64,000 nt of DNA from assembly GCF_009208105.1 (NCBI RefSeq), contig NZ_WFKL01000001.1:1240001-1304000 (forward strand), written 5' to 3'. The notes beneath the pieces are model-generated. The model was not told the origin of the DNA. It saw only the letters and a program-made list of their open reading frames with translations, and ran no database searches. A program made the position numbers and the translations under genes. Source of the DNA: Rouxiella sp. S1S-2 (GTDB lineage: Bacteria > Pseudomonadota > Gammaproteobacteria > Enterobacterales > Enterobacteriaceae). Below are positions 1 to 11,643 of the stretch, one piece after another. How positions within the stretch are numbered: position 1 is the first letter of the stretch; each line of letters starts with the position of its first letter.

Positions 1-1
1 T

Positions 2-346
2 GCCGCACTGCTGGCCTCGGGCACTGCCGCGTTAGAGTGCATGCTGGCAAAATGCCCGATGGTCGTGGGATATCGCATGAAGCCGTTTACCTTCTGGTTG
101 GCTAAACGACTGGTGAAAACGCCGTATGTTTCTTTGCCTAACCTGCTGGCAGGGCGTGAGATTGTCACCGAACTGCTTCAGGAAGAGTGCGTGCCTGATA
201 AGCTTGCTGCCGCCCTGTTGCCGCTGTTGGCGGGCGGAGAAACCAGTCACCGGTTGAAAGAAACCTTCCTCACGCTGCATGAAAGTATTCGACGTGACGC
301 CGATGAACAGGCCGCGCAGGCAGTGATGGAGTTAGCAAGAAAATGA
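2..346 (+). CDS. lpxB: Lipid-A-disaccharide synthase, C-terminal part (cut by window edge)
   Basis: The frame is open from the first bases, so the N-terminal two thirds lie outside the window. LpxB joins UDP-2,3-diacylglucosamine and lipid X into the lipid A disaccharide at the inner face of the cytoplasmic membrane (GT19 family). The visible part carries the donor-site signature SGTAALE near its start, then MVVGYRM and a PNLLAG segment, all typical of LpxB. Its stop overlaps the rnhB start by 4 nt, so the two are translationally coupled, in the order lpxB-rnhB-dnaE known from E. coli. Confidence 0.95.
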   Translation, partial: AALLASGTAALECMLAKCPMVVGYRMKPFTFWLAKRLVKTPYVSLPNLLAGREIVTELLQEECVPDKLAAALLPLLAGGETSHRLKETFLTLHESIRRDADEQAAQAVMELARK

Positions 347-951
347 GTGAGATTTTTGTCTATCCTCAGGCGAATTTTATTGCCGGTGTGGATGAGGTGG
401 GTCGTGGCCCGTTAGTGGGGGCGGTAGTGACTGCGGCGGTTATCCTTGACCCCGCGAGGCCGATTGCCGGTCTGGCTGATTCCAAAAAGCTCAGCGAAAA
501 ACGGCGTGAGTATTTGTACCAAGAGATAAAAGAAAAAGCGCTGGCCTGGAGTCTTGGGCGCGCGGAACCTGCGGAAATTGACCAGCTGAATATTTTGCAC
601 GCCACCATGCTGGCGATGCAAAGGGCCGTTGCCGGGCTGGCGGTGGTTCCCGATTTTGTGCTGATAGACGGTAATCGATGTCCCGTGTTGCCAATGTCTT
701 CATTGGCGGTCGTAAAGGGTGACAGTCGCGTTGCAGAAATCAGTGCGGCGTCAATATTGGCTAAGGTGACGCGAGACCGCGAAATGGTTGAGCTTGATAG
801 GGCATTTCCAGAGTACGGCTTTGCCAAGCACAAAGGCTATCCTACCGCCGCGCATTTAGAGCAGCTTGCACGTCTTGGCGCAACGGCGCACCATAGGCGC
901 AGCTTCGCTCCCGTCAGACGCGCCCTTGAAGACGTGTCGCTTTCGCGTTAA
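343..951 (+). CDS. rnhB: Ribonuclease HII
   Basis: A 202-residue enzyme that cleaves the RNA strand of RNA/DNA hybrids and starts removal of ribonucleotides misincorporated into DNA. The active-site acidic set is visible: D17-E18 in [10 protein letters not shown]109 in LIDGNRC and D127 in KGDSRV. The length matches the family (about 200 residues). It overlaps lpxB by 4 nt and is followed after 69 nt by dnaE. Confidence 0.97.
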   Translation: MSEIFVYPQANFIAGVDEVGRGPLVGAVVTAAVILDPARPIAGLADSKKLSEKRREYLYQEIKEKALAWSLGRAEPAEIDQLNILHATMLAMQRAVAGLAVVPDFVLIDGNRCPVLPMSSLAVVKGDSRVAEISAASILAKVTRDREMVELDRAFPEYGFAKHKGYPTAAHLEQLARLGATAHHRRSFAPVRRALEDVSLSR

Positions 952-1020
952 TGGCGTACGGCAGAGAGCACCTATTATTTCGTTTTTTAACCGCAACTCT
1001 CCTAATTCTGGTATCTGAAT

Positions 1021-4000
1021 ATGGCTGAACCTCGTTTTATTCATCTGCGCGTACACAGTGACTACTCCATGGTTGATGGATTAGCCAAAGTTGGCCCATT
1101 GGTGAAACGAGCGGCTGCCCTCGGCATGCCTGCGATGGCTATCACAGATTTCACCAACCTTTGCGGTTTGGTCAAGTTTTATGGTTCGGCGCACGGTGCC
1201 GGCATCAAGCCGCTGATCGGCGCAGATTTCAACGTGCACAGCGAGATGTTGGGCGATGAGCTGGCGCAGTTAACCGTGTTGGCGACTAGCAATCAGGGCT
1301 ATCAAAACCTGACATTGTTGATTTCGAAAGCCTACCAGCGTGGCTATGGCGCAGCCGGTCCTATTATCGAACGCGAGTGGCTGGCAGAACTTAACGAAGG
1401 GTTGCTGCTGCTTTCGGGCGCACGTCACGGCGACATTGGTAAATTCCTCATGCGCTCCAATCAGCCGCAGGTTGAACAGTGCGTTGAGTTTTATCAGCAA
1501 TATTTCCCCAATCGTTACTATCTGGAACTGATCCGCACTGGTCGCCCAGACGAAGAGAATTACCTGCATGCGGCCATTGCATTGGCAGGCGAAAGCGGAT
1601 TACCGGTAGTGGCGACCAATGATGTCCGTTTCCTGGTTGAAGGGGACTTTGACGCGCATGAAATTCGCGTCGCTATCCACGACGGATTCACGCTCGACGA
1701 TCCTAAACGTCCCAGAAACTACACCACGCAGCAATATATGCGCAGTGAAGAGGAGATGTGCGAGCTGTTTGCCGATATCCCCGAGGCGCTGCAAAATAGC
1801 GTAGAAATTGCCAAACGCTGCAACGTGACCATTCGCCTCGGTGAGTATTTCCTGCCGCAGTTCCCGACCGGTAATATGTCGACCGAAGACTTCCTGGTGG
1901 CCTGTTCGAAGAAAGGGCTGGAGGAGCGTCTTGAGTTTCTGTTCCCCGACCCGACACTCAGGGCTGAAAAACGCCCAGAATATGACGATCGACTCGATAT
2001 CGAACTCGGGGTTATCAACCAGATGGGTTTCCCTGGTTACTTCCTGATAGTTATGGAGTTTATCCAGTGGTCGAAGGACAACGGTGTACCGGTTGGCCCG
2101 GGGCGTGGGTCTGGTGCAGGATCGTTGGTGGCCTATGCGTTAAAAATTACCGATCTGGATCCGCTGGAATTCGATCTGCTGTTCGAACGCTTCCTTAACC
2201 CCGAACGTGTTTCAATGCCCGACTTTGACGTCGACTTTTGCATGGAAAAACGCGATCGGGTTATCGAACACGTGGCTGAAATGTATGGCCGCGAGGCGGT
2301 ATCGCAAATCATTACCTTTGGTACTATGGCGGCGAAAGCGGTAATCCGCGACGTGGGCCGGGTATTGGGTCACCCCTACGGTTTTGTTGATCGTATTTCA
2401 AAGTTGGTGCCGCCTGACCCTGGCATGACTCTCGAAAAAGCCTTTGCGGCAGAACCCCAGCTGCCTGAAATCTACGAGGCTGATGAAGAAGTCAGAGCCT
2501 TGATAGACATGGCGCGCAAGCTTGAAGGCGTCACGCGTAATGCCGGTAAACACGCCGGTGGGGTGGTTATCGCCCCGACTAAAATTACTGACTTTGCGCC
2601 GCTTTACTGTGACGCCGAGGGCAATAATCCGCTTACCCAATTTGATAAAAACGACGTGGAATACGCCGGACTGGTCAAGTTCGACTTCCTCGGACTGCGA
2701 ACGTTAACCATCATCGACTGGGCGCTGGTGATGATTAACGCGCGACGCGCCAAAACCGGCCTCGAACCGCTTGATATCGCAGCCATTCCGTTAGACGATA
2801 AAAAAAGTTTCGATATGCTGCAGCGCTCGGAGACCACGGCGGTATTCCAGCTTGAATCCCGCGGCATGAAAGATCTTATTAAACGCCTTAAACCCGACAG
2901 CTTTGAAGATATGATTGCACTGGTGGCGCTGTTCCGTCCGGGACCGCTGCAGTCGGGCATGGTAGACAACTTTATCGACCGTAAACACGGCCGCGAAGAG
3001 CTGTCCTATCCTGATATTCAGTGGCAGCACGAATCGCTGAAACCTGTTCTGGAGCCAACCTACGGCATCATCCTGTATCAGGAACAGGTTATGCAGATTG
3101 CGCAGGTATTGGCCGGTTACTCGCTCGGCGGCGCCGACATGCTTCGACGCGCGATGGGTAAAAAGAACCCCGTCGAGATGGCCAAGCAGCGCGGCGGCTT
3201 TGAAGATGGGGCTAAATCACGTGGCATCGACGGCGAATTGGCGGTTAAAATCTTCGATCTGGTAGAAAAATTCGCCGGTTATGGTTTTAACAAATCGCAC
3301 TCCGCCGCCTATGCACTGGTCTCTTATCAAACGCTGTGGCTCAAGGCGCACTACCCGGCCGAGTTTATGGCGGCAGTAATGACCGCTGATATGGATAACA
3401 CTGAGAAAGTGGTCGGGCTGGTCGATGAGTGCTGGCGCATGGGACTTAAAATCCTGCCGCCGGACATCAACAGCGGGTTGTACCACTTCCACGTCAACGA
3501 CGACGGTGAAATTGTTTACGGCATCGGCGCCATCAAAGGCGTGGGCGAAGGCCCGATTGAAGCCATTATTGAAGCACGAAACGAAGGCGGCTACTTTAAA
3601 GAGCTATTTGACCTTTGTGCGCGTTCTGACACCAAAAAGCTCAATCGGCGTATTTTAGAAAAGTTGATCATGTCTGGGGCATTTGACCGCCTTGGCCCGC
3701 ATCGCGCCGCTTTGATGCATTCGCTCGGTGATGCGCTTAAAGCCGCCGATCAGCACGCCAAGGCTGAAGCGATTGGCCAGGTGGATATGTTCGGCGTACT
3801 GGCCGAAGAGCCGGAGCAAATAGAGAAGTCCTACTCCAACGTTACGCCCTGGCAAGAGCAAAAGGTGTTGGACGGTGAACGTGAAACCTTGGGTCTTTAT
3901 CTCACCGGGCATCCGATCACTCAATATCTGAAAGAAATCGAGCGTTATGGCGGTGGCCAGCGCCTGAAAGACATGCACCCGACGGATCGGGGAAAAATGA

Positions 4001-4503
4001 CCATCGCAGTGGGATTGGTTGTTGCTGCGAAGGTGATGATGACCAAGCGGGGTAACCGCATTGGTATTTGTACACTTGATGACCGTTCCGGTCGTCTCGA
4101 AGTGATGTTGTTTACCGAAGCCTTGGAAAAATTTCAGCATTTGTTGGAAAAAGACCGTATCCTGATAGCGACAGGACAGGTCAGCTTTGATGACTTCAAC
4201 GGCGGGCTTAAAATGATGGCCCGTGATTTAATGGACATCAGTGAAGCGCGTGAAAAATACGCTCGTGGTCTTGCTATATCGCTGACTGACAGGCAAATTG
4301 ATGACCAGCTTTTGAACCGTCTGCGCGAATCGTTGGAACCTCATCGATCGGGGACGATACCAGTTCATCTGTATTATCAACGAGAGAACGCTCGGGCGCG
4401 TTTACGATTCGGTGCAACATGGCGTGTTACGCCAACCGATCGTCTGCTGCTTGATTTACGTTCTCTGGTCGGTACTGAACAGGTTGAATTGGAATTTGAC
4501 TAA
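1021..4503 (+). CDS. dnaE: DNA polymerase III alpha subunit
   Basis: The replicative polymerase catalytic subunit, 1160 residues as in E. coli. The N-terminus is a PHP domain ([15 protein letters not shown]). The polymerase core has the PDFDVDF motif with two catalytic aspartates near residue 400, and [14 protein letters not shown] just before it. The tail holds helix-hairpin-helix, OB-fold (around residues 990-1080) and tau-binding regions. It ends 12 nt before accA, so dnaE and accA probably share a transcript. Confidence 0.98.
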   Translation: MAEPRFIHLRVHSDYSMVDGLAKVGPLVKRAAALGMPAMAITDFTNLCGLVKFYGSAHGAGIKPLIGADFNVHSEMLGDELAQLTVLATSNQGYQNLTLLISKAYQRGYGAAGPIIEREWLAELNEGLLLLSGARHGDIGKFLMRSNQPQVEQCVEFYQQYFPNRYYLELIRTGRPDEENYLHAAIALAGESGLPVVATNDVRFLVEGDFDAHEIRVAIHDGFTLDDPKRPRNYTTQQYMRSEEEMCELFADIPEALQNSVEIAKRCNVTIRLGEYFLPQFPTGNMSTEDFLVACSKKGLEERLEFLFPDPTLRAEKRPEYDDRLDIELGVINQMGFPGYFLIVMEFIQWSKDNGVPVGPGRGSGAGSLVAYALKITDLDPLEFDLLFERFLNPERVSMPDFDVDFCMEKRDRVIEHVAEMYGREAVSQIITFGTMAAKAVIRDVGRVLGHPYGFVDRISKLVPPDPGMTLEKAFAAEPQLPEIYEADEEVRALIDMARKLEGVTRNAGKHAGGVVIAPTKITDFAPLYCDAEGNNPLTQFDKNDVEYAGLVKFDFLGLRTLTIIDWALVMINARRAKTGLEPLDIAAIPLDDKKSFDMLQRSETTAVFQLESRGMKDLIKRLKPDSFEDMIALVALFRPGPLQSGMVDNFIDRKHGREELSYPDIQWQHESLKPVLEPTYGIILYQEQVMQIAQVLAGYSLGGADMLRRAMGKKNPVEMAKQRGGFEDGAKSRGIDGELAVKIFDLVEKFAGYGFNKSHSAAYALVSYQTLWLKAHYPAEFMAAVMTADMDNTEKVVGLVDECWRMGLKILPPDINSGLYHFHVNDDGEIVYGIGAIKGVGEGPIEAIIEARNEGGYFKELFDLCARSDTKKLNRRILEKLIMSGAFDRLGPHRAALMHSLGDALKAADQHAKAEAIGQVDMFGVLAEEPEQIEKSYSNVTPWQEQKVLDGERETLGLYLTGHPITQYLKEIERYGGGQRLKDMHPTDRGKMTIAVGLVVAAKVMMTKRGNRIGICTLDDRSGRLEVMLFTEALEKFQHLLEKDRILIATGQVSFDDFNGGLKMMARDLMDISEAREKYARGLAISLTDRQIDDQLLNRLRESLEPHRSGTIPVHLYYQRENARARLRFGATWRVTPTDRLLLDLRSLVGTEQVELEFD

Positions 4504-4515
4504 AATAGGAATGCT

Positions 4516-5475
4516 ATGAGTCTGAATTTTCTTGATTTTGAACAGCCGATTGCGGAGCTGGAAGCGAAAATTGACTCGCTGACTGCAGTCAGTCGTCAAG
4601 ACGAAAAATTGGATATTAATCTGGACGAAGAAGTAGGGCGCTTGCGTGAGAAAAGCGTTGAACTGACTCGTAAAATTTTCTCAGATTTGGGTGCCTGGCA
4701 GATTGCGCAGTTGGCTCGCCATCCGCGTCGTCCATACACCCTTGATTACATCAAGCACATCTTTACTGATTTTGATGAACTTGCGGGTGATCGTGCTTAT
4801 GCTGACGATAAAGCTATCGTTGGTGGTATTGCCCGTTTGGGTGAGCGCGCCGTGATGATCATTGGTCATCAAAAGGGACGTGAAACCAAAGAGAAGATCC
4901 GCCGTAACTTCGGTATGCCGGCACCAGAAGGCTATCGTAAGGCACTGCGTCTGATGGAAATGGCCGAGCGCTTCAAACTGCCTATTATCACTTTCATCGA
5001 CACCCCGGGTGCATACCCAGGCGTGGGCGCGGAAGAGCGTGGACAGTCCGAAGCTATCGCACGCAACCTGCGTGAAATGTCTCGTCTTAACGTACCGGTT
5101 ATCTGTACCGTTATCGGCGAAGGCGGTTCAGGTGGTGCATTGGCAATTGGCGTGGGCGATAAAGTTAACATGCTGCAATACAGCACCTACTCGGTGATTT
5201 CACCAGAAGGCTGTGCGTCCATTTTGTGGAAAAGTGCAGACAAAGCGCCGTTGGCAGCAGAGGCTATGGGCATTATCGCGCCGCGTCTGAAAGAGCTGAA
5301 ACTGATCGACTCCGTCATCCCGGAACCTTTGGGCGGCGCGCATCGTGATGTTCCTGCAATGGCAGCTTCACTGCGTGCACAGCTTGAAGCCGATCTGGGC
5401 GATTTGGATGCGTTGTCTACCGAAGAGCTGCGTGACCGTCGTTATCAGCGATTGATGACTTACGGCTACTGTTGA
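4516..5475 (+). CDS. accA: Acetyl-CoA carboxylase carboxyltransferase subunit alpha
   Basis: 319 residues, the full family length. With AccD it transfers the carboxyl group from biotin to acetyl-CoA to make malonyl-CoA, the first committed step of fatty acid synthesis. Glycine-rich crotonase-fold signatures are visible ([18 protein letters not shown] and [15 protein letters not shown]). It follows dnaE closely and is closed by a strong terminator. Malonyl-CoA from this enzyme would also feed the aryl polyene cluster at 25.8-40 kb. Confidence 0.98.
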   Translation: MSLNFLDFEQPIAELEAKIDSLTAVSRQDEKLDINLDEEVGRLREKSVELTRKIFSDLGAWQIAQLARHPRRPYTLDYIKHIFTDFDELAGDRAYADDKAIVGGIARLGERAVMIIGHQKGRETKEKIRRNFGMPAPEGYRKALRLMEMAERFKLPIITFIDTPGAYPGVGAEERGQSEAIARNLREMSRLNVPVICTVIGEGGSGGALAIGVGDKVNMLQYSTYSVISPEGCASILWKSADKAPLAAEAMGIIAPRLKELKLIDSVIPEPLGGAHRDVPAMAASLRAQLEADLGDLDALSTEELRDRRYQRLMTYGYC

Positions 5476-5496
5476 TCACTTTAGTTATAAAATTTA

Positions 5497-5526
5497 AGGG
5501 GCAGTCTTTGGACTGCCCCTTTTTTA
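5497..5526 (+). terminator. Intrinsic terminator after accA
   Basis: Ten-base-pair stem AGGGGCAGTC/GACTGCCCCT with a TTTG loop, followed directly by a run of T. It ends the dnaE-accA transcript. Confidence 0.93.
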
Positions 5527-5585
5527 TTGTCTCGGCGAGTGCGGGTCTATACCCTGTGTTTTAGGAAACCAGAAGGATTTGTCAG

Positions 5586-7736
5586 ATGAATATTATCGCC
5601 ATCATGCGCCCGGAAGGGGTTTATTACAAAGATGAGCCGATCCGCGAGCTGGATGCCGCTCTGAACGTTACGGGTTTTAAAACTATTTATCCCCGTGACA
5701 AAGCCGACCTGCTGAAGCTGATAGAAAGTAATGCGCGTATTTGCGGAGTGATTTTCGACTGGGATTTGCACAGCACCGAATTGTGTATGGAAATCAACGA
5801 GCTGAACGAGTACCTGCCGCTCTACGCTTTTATTAATACCCATTCCACCCTGGATGTCAGTGTGCATGACATGCGTATGGTGTTGTATTTCTTTGAGTAT
5901 GCGCTGAACGCATCCGATGACATTGCCAAGCGAATTCGTCAGTACACCGATGAATATATTGATCAGATTACGCCGCCGCTGACCAAGGCGCTTTTTAACT
6001 ATGTTGAAGAAGGTAAGTATACTTTCTGCACACCGGGGCACATGGCAGGAACCGCATTTCTGAAAAGTCCGGTCGGCACGCTGTTTTATGACTTTTTTGG
6101 TGCCAAAACGTTAAAGGCCGATGTGTCTATTTCGGTTACCGAGCTGGGTTCGCTGCTCGACCATACTGGCCCACATCTTGAGGCTGAAGAGTATATCGCT
6201 CGCACCTTTGGTGCCGAGCAAAGCTATATCGTCACCAACGGCACGTCGACTGCGAACAAAATTGTCGGGATGTATTCAGCCCCCGCCGGCAGTACCGTCC
6301 TGATTGACCGCAACTGCCATAAGTCGTTGGCACATCTTATGATGATGACCAATATTGTGCCCATTTACCTGCGCCCGCTGCGTAATGCCTACGGAATTCT
6401 GGGCGGTATTCCACAGCGTGAGTTTACCCGCGACAGTATTGCTGCCAAAGTGGCACAAACTGAAAATGCCACTTGGCCGGTGCATGCGGTTATCACCAAT
6501 TCAACCTACGACGGCCTGCTGTACAATACTGATTATATTAAAAAAACTCTTGATGTTGCGTCGATTCATTTTGATTCGGCATGGGTGCCTTACACCAACT
6601 TTCACCCGATTTATGATGGCAAAAGCGGCATGAGTGGTGATCGCATCGCGGGTAAAGTTATCTATGAAACGCAGTCTACCCATAAACTGCTGGCGGCCTT
6701 CTCGCAGGCATCGATGATCCACATCAAAGGTGATTACAACGAAAGCACCTTTAATGAGGCCTACATGATGCACACCACCACCTCACCCAACTACGGCATT
6801 GTTGCATCGGCGGAAACGGCTGCGGCGATGCTGCGCGGCAATCCGGGGCGCAGACTGATCAATCGCTCCGTGGAGAGGGCGCTGCATTTTCGTAAAGAGA
6901 TCCAGCGACTGCGCGAAGAAACTGACGGCTGGTTTTACGACGTATGGCAGCCAGAAGACATTGACGAAGCGCAGTGCTGGCCGCTTAATCCAGACGACAA
7001 CTGGCACGGCTTTGCCAACGCCGACACTGACCACATGTACCTTGACCCTATCAAGGTGACCATCTTGACGCCGGGAATGGACGAAACCGGCAAGCTTGAG
7101 AGAGAGGGTATTCCTGCTGCATTGGTGGCCAAGTTTCTTGATGAGCGTGGCGTAGTGGTTGAGAAAACGGGTCCTTATAATTTGCTGTTCCTGTTTAGCA
7201 TTGGCATCGATAAAACTAAATCGATGAGCCTGATGCGTGGTCTGACCGATTTCAAACGTGCCTATGATCTTAATCTGCGGGTGAAGAATATGCTGCCGGA
7301 TCTTTACGCCGAAGACCCTGATTTCTATCGCCATATGCGCATTCAAGATTTGGCGCAGGGGATCCACAGGCTCATCGTGCATCACGACCTCCCTTCGTTG
7401 ATGCTCAAGGCGTTCGACGTCTTGCCTGAAATGAAAATGACCCCTTATGAGATGTTCCAGCATCAGGTGCGCGGAAACATTGAAGAGTGTGAAATCGATC
7501 AACTGGTCGGCAAAGTGGCAGCGAATATGATCCTTCCTTATCCTCCGGGCGTTCCGGTGGTGATGCCGGGTGAGATGATCACCCAGGAGAGCCGCGCCGT
7601 ACTTGATTTCCTGCTGATGCTTTGCTCGATTGGCGAGCATTTTCCGGGTTTTGAAACGGATATACACGGAGCGAAACTGACCGAAGACGGGAGATATTTA
7701 GTCAAAGTGCTTAAAACAGAGGTGCTCAATGCTTAA
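5586..7736 (+). CDS. ldcC: Lysine decarboxylase, LdcC type
   Basis: 716-residue PLP enzyme converting lysine to cadaverine. It has the N-terminal wing domain (about 1-130), the PLP fold and a C-terminal domain. The PLP lysine is K367 in STHKLLAAFSQ, the same number as in the E. coli enzymes, and HFDSAWVPY precedes it. I call it ldcC rather than cadA because it sits between accA and gloA2 as in E. coli, and there is no cadB antiporter or CadC regulator beside it. It overlaps the next gene by 8 nt. Confidence 0.92.
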   Translation: MNIIAIMRPEGVYYKDEPIRELDAALNVTGFKTIYPRDKADLLKLIESNARICGVIFDWDLHSTELCMEINELNEYLPLYAFINTHSTLDVSVHDMRMVLYFFEYALNASDDIAKRIRQYTDEYIDQITPPLTKALFNYVEEGKYTFCTPGHMAGTAFLKSPVGTLFYDFFGAKTLKADVSISVTELGSLLDHTGPHLEAEEYIARTFGAEQSYIVTNGTSTANKIVGMYSAPAGSTVLIDRNCHKSLAHLMMMTNIVPIYLRPLRNAYGILGGIPQREFTRDSIAAKVAQTENATWPVHAVITNSTYDGLLYNTDYIKKTLDVASIHFDSAWVPYTNFHPIYDGKSGMSGDRIAGKVIYETQSTHKLLAAFSQASMIHIKGDYNESTFNEAYMMHTTTSPNYGIVASAETAAAMLRGNPGRRLINRSVERALHFRKEIQRLREETDGWFYDVWQPEDIDEAQCWPLNPDDNWHGFANADTDHMYLDPIKVTILTPGMDETGKLEREGIPAALVAKFLDERGVVVEKTGPYNLLFLFSIGIDKTKSMSLMRGLTDFKRAYDLNLRVKNMLPDLYAEDPDFYRHMRIQDLAQGIHRLIVHHDLPSLMLKAFDVLPEMKMTPYEMFQHQVRGNIEECEIDQLVGKVAANMILPYPPGVPVVMPGEMITQESRAVLDFLLMLCSIGEHFPGFETDIHGAKLTEDGRYLVKVLKTEVLNA

Positions 7737-8121
7737 TTTACGACAAATCCACCACATCGCGATTATTGCCAGCGATTATGAAGTCAGTAAAAAATTCTAC
7801 TGCGGCGTGCTGGGCTTTGAACTACTGGGTGAGGTTTATCGCGAGGCGCGTGACTCGTGGATGGGGAACCTGGCGTTGAACGGACTGTATCAGATTGAGC
7901 TTTTCAGCTTTCCGTCTGTGCCCGAGCGGGTGAGCCGCCCTGAAGCCTGCGGCTTGCGTCATCTTGCTTTCAGCGTCAATGATATTGAGGCCTCTGTAGC
8001 GCATCTTACCGCTGCGGGTGTTGAGTGCGAGCCGGTGCGCATTGATGAGTATACCGGCAAGAAATTTACCTTCTTTTCTGACCCGGATAATTTGCCTTTA
8101 GAGCTTTATGAGTCTGACTAA
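7729..8121 (+). CDS. gloA2: VOC-family metalloenzyme, GloA2/YaeR type
   Basis: 130 residues with the glyoxalase I/VOC fold: HHIAIIASDYEVSKKFY at the start, HLAFSVNDIE in the middle and a final DPDNLPLELYE carrying the last metal ligand (E). It is the homologue of E. coli YaeR, judged from position between ldcC and tilS and from the sequence pattern. Its physiological substrate is not established. The start codon lies inside the end of ldcC (8 nt overlap). Confidence 0.88.
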   Translation: MLNLRQIHHIAIIASDYEVSKKFYCGVLGFELLGEVYREARDSWMGNLALNGLYQIELFSFPSVPERVSRPEACGLRHLAFSVNDIEASVAHLTAAGVECEPVRIDEYTGKKFTFFSDPDNLPLELYESD

Positions 8122-8157
8122 AGACGATGTATCGACTTTGCATAGTGGAAAATATTG

Positions 8158-9477
8158 ATGCTGCTTGACCACCTGACCCAACTTTTGGGCGATAAAAATC
8201 GCCTGTGTGTTGCCTTTAGCGGGGGGCTGGACTCCACGGTGTTGCTGCACGCGCTGGTTCAGCTTAGGGCCAGCTCAATGCCGCATCTGCAGCTTCGCGC
8301 AGTGCATGTTAATCATGGTTTAAGTGCTCACGCGCAGCGGTGGACTGAAAGCTGTCGTGAACAGTGTGAGTGTTGGCAGGTCGATTTTTTAGCACTCAGC
8401 GTGACCGTCGATGCTCGCGCCGGGGGAGTCGAAGCGGCAGCGCGCGGCGCTCGCTATCAGGCACTCGACGGCAATTTGCAGGCGGGTGAAACGCTGCTTA
8501 CGGCTCAACACCTTAACGATCAGTGTGAGACTTTTTTGCTGGCGTTAAAGCGCGGCAGCGGGCCTGCAGGATTATCGTCAATGAGCGCCAGTGCGATGCT
8601 TGGCGCTCACCCGCTGTTGAGACCGTTGCTTTACGTTGAGCGCGAAAAGCTTGAAGACTATGCGCGCCTGCATCAGCTTGACTGGGTTGAAGATGACAGC
8701 AATCAGAACTCGCGTTTCGATCGCAATTTTTTACGCCTTGAGGTGCTGCCGTTACTTTATCAGCGCTGGCCGCATTTCGTCGCCGCGACTGCCCGCAGCG
8801 CCAGCCTGTGCGCCGAACAGGAGTCTTTACTCGACGAACTGTTGCAGGAAGAGCTTGAGCAGCTTATTGATGAAAAAGGCAGCCTGTCGATTGCCGGATT
8901 GCAGCCGCTTTCTCTGCCGCGCCGCTTTGCCTTGATCCGCCGCTGGTTGGCCACGCAAGGTGCTAAGATGCCCGCCCGCGATCAGTTACAGCGTATCTGG
9001 GATGAAGTGGCGACTAGCCGGGAAGATGCCGGACCGCAGTTGCGCCTCGGTGAAAACAGCATCAGGCGTTTTCGTCAACGGTTGTACGTGTTAAGGCCGA
9101 TGCAGTCGCTTAAAGAAACGGTGCTCGACTGGGCGGGGGATAAACCATTGAATCTGCCTGATGGTCTGGGAACACTTACCCTTGACAATTCGGCGCAGCA
9201 GGGGCAGTGGGTACGTAAACCGTACGCTAACGAGACGCTGAGTGTGAGATTTCACGCCAGCGGGGATCTGCACATCGTTGGCCGCGACCGTTCGCGGCAA
9301 ATAAAAAAACTGTGGCAGGAGCTAAACGTCCCCCCTTGGGAACGAGAGCGTATTCCGCTGATTTTTTACAATGAAAAACCGATTGCGGCGGCTGGTCTAT
9401 TCATTACCCACGAAGCGCTGACCCAAGGCCCACAAGAGGCTAGCTGGACGCTGCTTTGGAAAACAGAAAGCGAATAA
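8158..9477 (+). CDS. tilS: tRNA(Ile)-lysidine synthase
   Basis: Converts C34 of the CAU-anticodon tRNA-Ile to lysidine, so that it reads AUA and is charged with isoleucine. The ATP-pyrophosphatase P-loop SGGLDS is at residues 21-26, followed by VNHGLS and further on by the substrate-binding and C-terminal TilS domains. About 439 residues, close to the E. coli 432. I take the ATG at 8158; a TTG codon directly before it is an unlikely alternative. Confidence 0.95.
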   Translation: MLLDHLTQLLGDKNRLCVAFSGGLDSTVLLHALVQLRASSMPHLQLRAVHVNHGLSAHAQRWTESCREQCECWQVDFLALSVTVDARAGGVEAAARGARYQALDGNLQAGETLLTAQHLNDQCETFLLALKRGSGPAGLSSMSASAMLGAHPLLRPLLYVEREKLEDYARLHQLDWVEDDSNQNSRFDRNFLRLEVLPLLYQRWPHFVAATARSASLCAEQESLLDELLQEELEQLIDEKGSLSIAGLQPLSLPRRFALIRRWLATQGAKMPARDQLQRIWDEVATSREDAGPQLRLGENSIRRFRQRLYVLRPMQSLKETVLDWAGDKPLNLPDGLGTLTLDNSAQQGQWVRKPYANETLSVRFHASGDLHIVGRDRSRQIKKLWQELNVPPWERERIPLIFYNEKPIAAAGLFITHEALTQGPQEASWTLLWKTESE

Positions 9478-9512
9478 CTTTACCGCCGGGTTGAACCGGT
9501 TTGGGAGCAATG

Positions 9513-9839
9513 ATGCATGTTATAAAGAAAAGCGCACTGGGCTTGGCTCTGGCGTGGATGAGTATCACTTTGCCGGCGATGGCTGAGGGAAATATCGCCA
9601 ACGGTCAAGCGAAGTCTGCCAGCTGTGCCGCCTGCCATGGTGCGACGGGCAAAGCCAGCAACACGCTTTATCCAAATCTTGCCGGACAAAATGAAGCTTA
9701 TCTGGCGTTGGCATTGCAGGATTATAAGAAAGGGAGCAGGACGGGTGGGCAGGCCGGCATTATGCAGGCGTTTACCTCAGCGCTTTCAAAGCAGGATATC
9801 GATGACTTGGCGGCATACTATGCGGCTCAAAAGCCTTAA
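9513..9839 (+). CDS. Periplasmic class I cytochrome c (c4/c553-like, single haem)
   Basis: About 108 residues. A signal peptide ends at AMA-EG, then one covalent haem site SCAACHG (CxxCH) near the new N-terminus and a methionine in GIMQAF that can be the sixth haem ligand. The pattern fits a small soluble electron carrier. The electron partners cannot be told from context. ATG 9513 is chosen over the adjacent ATG 9510 because GGAG at 9504-9507 is better spaced to it. E. coli K-12 has no such gene between tilS and rof, so this is a local insertion or an ancestral gene lost in Escherichia. Confidence 0.87.
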   Translation: MHVIKKSALGLALAWMSITLPAMAEGNIANGQAKSASCAACHGATGKASNTLYPNLAGQNEAYLALALQDYKKGSRTGGQAGIMQAFTSALSKQDIDDLAAYYAAQKP

Positions 9840-9870
9840 AATGCATAAGGTGGCTTAGAGGATAATCTGC

Positions 9871-9912
9871 AAAGAAAAACGGGCAATCTCAAGATTGCCC
9901 GTCAACGTTTTT
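9871..9912. terminator. Bidirectional terminator between cytochrome c and rof
   Basis: Stem CGGGCAATC/GATTGCCCG (9880-9888 with 9893-9901). An A-run on the left side reads as a U-run on the minus strand, giving a strong terminator for rof; a weaker, displaced T-run serves the plus strand. Confidence 0.85.
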
Positions 9913-9935
9913 TCGTTTGGTGATGACCGTAGAAG

Positions 9936-10443
<508 letters not shown>

Positions 10444-10604
10444 TCACTCTCCCACAGTAAGCTAAAACCTTTTAACTGGGAAAAGATAAACTTCCGTTAT
10501 TAAACGACTATAGCACAGAGCGGCGTGAGTTATCAGGTTGGGCACCAAGCTTTATATTATGTTGATATCAAGTACAATGTGCGTCCATTACTTAGAGGTT
10601 TCCC

Positions 10605-11168
10605 ATGGCGTTAAAAGCAACAATTTATAAAGCCGCAGTCAATATTGCCGATATGGATCGCAATTTTTTCTACGATGCCAACCTCACGCTGGCCCAGCAC
10701 CCGTCGGAAACCGAGCAGCGTATGATGCTCCGTCTACTTGCCTGGATTTGCCACGCCGACGAACGTTTGAGTTTTACCCGCGGCCTGAGTGCCGAAGACG
10801 AGCCTGAAATCTGGCGCAAAAACGATCACAGCGGCATTGAGCTGTGGGTCGAGTTGGGTCTGCCGGATGAGAAGCGTCTGAAAAAAGCCTGTAACCAGTC
10901 GCGCACTGTGGTGCTTTACGCGTATGGTGAGCGAGCTGCCAAGGTTTGGTGGTCCCAGGTGCAAAATAAAGTCAGCCAATTTTCCAACCTGAGCGTTCGT
11001 TACATCGACGATGAACTCTTGGCGCAGCTGGTGTCCTTTTGCCAACGTAATATGGTGTTGCAGGCAACCCTGCAAGACGATGCCATCTGGCTTTCCGATG
11101 CCCAGAACAACGTAGAGATTCACTTCGAGGAGTGGAAAGACGGTAACTGGAAGCAGGCGGTGCAGTAA
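10605..11168 (+). CDS. yaeQ: YaeQ family protein
   Basis: 187 residues, homologue of E. coli YaeQ (181 residues), a PD-(D/E)XK-like fold protein whose cellular role is not firmly known. It starts [19 protein letters not shown] and has the conserved [19 protein letters not shown]. It is divergent from yaeP and followed after 1 nt by arfB, a probable two-gene operon. Confidence 0.92.
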   Translation: MALKATIYKAAVNIADMDRNFFYDANLTLAQHPSETEQRMMLRLLAWICHADERLSFTRGLSAEDEPEIWRKNDHSGIELWVELGLPDEKRLKKACNQSRTVVLYAYGERAAKVWWSQVQNKVSQFSNLSVRYIDDELLAQLVSFCQRNMVLQATLQDDAIWLSDAQNNVEIHFEEWKDGNWKQAVQ

Positions 11169-11169
11169 G

Positions 11170-11580
11170 GTGTTAATTTTATCCGGCAGGCTCGAAATTC
11201 CCGACGGTGAAATTGAACTCACCGCTATACGCGCACAGGGGAACGGTGGTCAAAATGTTAATAAAACCTCTAGCGCTATTCACCTGCGTTTTGATATTAA
11301 AGCGTCGAGCCTGCCTGAGTATTACCAGCTACGTTTATTAGCGTTTAAGCATCATTTAATTACTGCAGAAGGTATTGTGATAATTAAGGCGCAGGAATAC
11401 CGCAGTCAGGAACAGAATCGTGAGGCGGCATTAGCCCGGTTATCCACCCTAATTAGTCAGGCAATGGTGGTAGAAAAGCCGCGGCGCGCGACTAAACCCA
11501 CGCGAGGGTCTAAAATTCGTCGTGTCGAAAGTAAAGTGCGCAAAGGTGCCACAAAAGCGCTGAGAAGCAAAATTCGTTAG
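11170..11580 (+). CDS. arfB: Alternative ribosome-rescue factor / peptidyl-tRNA hydrolase ArfB
   Basis: 136 residues. ArfB enters stalled ribosomes and hydrolyses peptidyl-tRNA independently of SsrA. The catalytic GGQ is at residues 26-28 (GNGGQN), and the C-terminal tail is rich in Lys/Arg, as needed to enter the empty mRNA channel. It starts with GTG one base after the yaeQ stop, indicating coupling. E. coli ArfB is 140 residues. Confidence 0.94.
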   Translation: MLILSGRLEIPDGEIELTAIRAQGNGGQNVNKTSSAIHLRFDIKASSLPEYYQLRLLAFKHHLITAEGIVIIKAQEYRSQEQNREAALARLSTLISQAMVVEKPRRATKPTRGSKIRRVESKVRKGATKALRSKIR

Positions 11581-11643
11581 TTCTGCCCGTTTAATCAAGG
11601 TAGAAAGGGCGATATAAAGATCAAAACGCAGTGGGAGAAAACT

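Noticed and set aside
6783..7667. 294-codon open frame antisense to ldcC
   Set aside because: It lies wholly inside an intact, well-conserved decarboxylase gene, has no ribosome site and a composition rich in His/Arg typical of a reverse-frame shadow.
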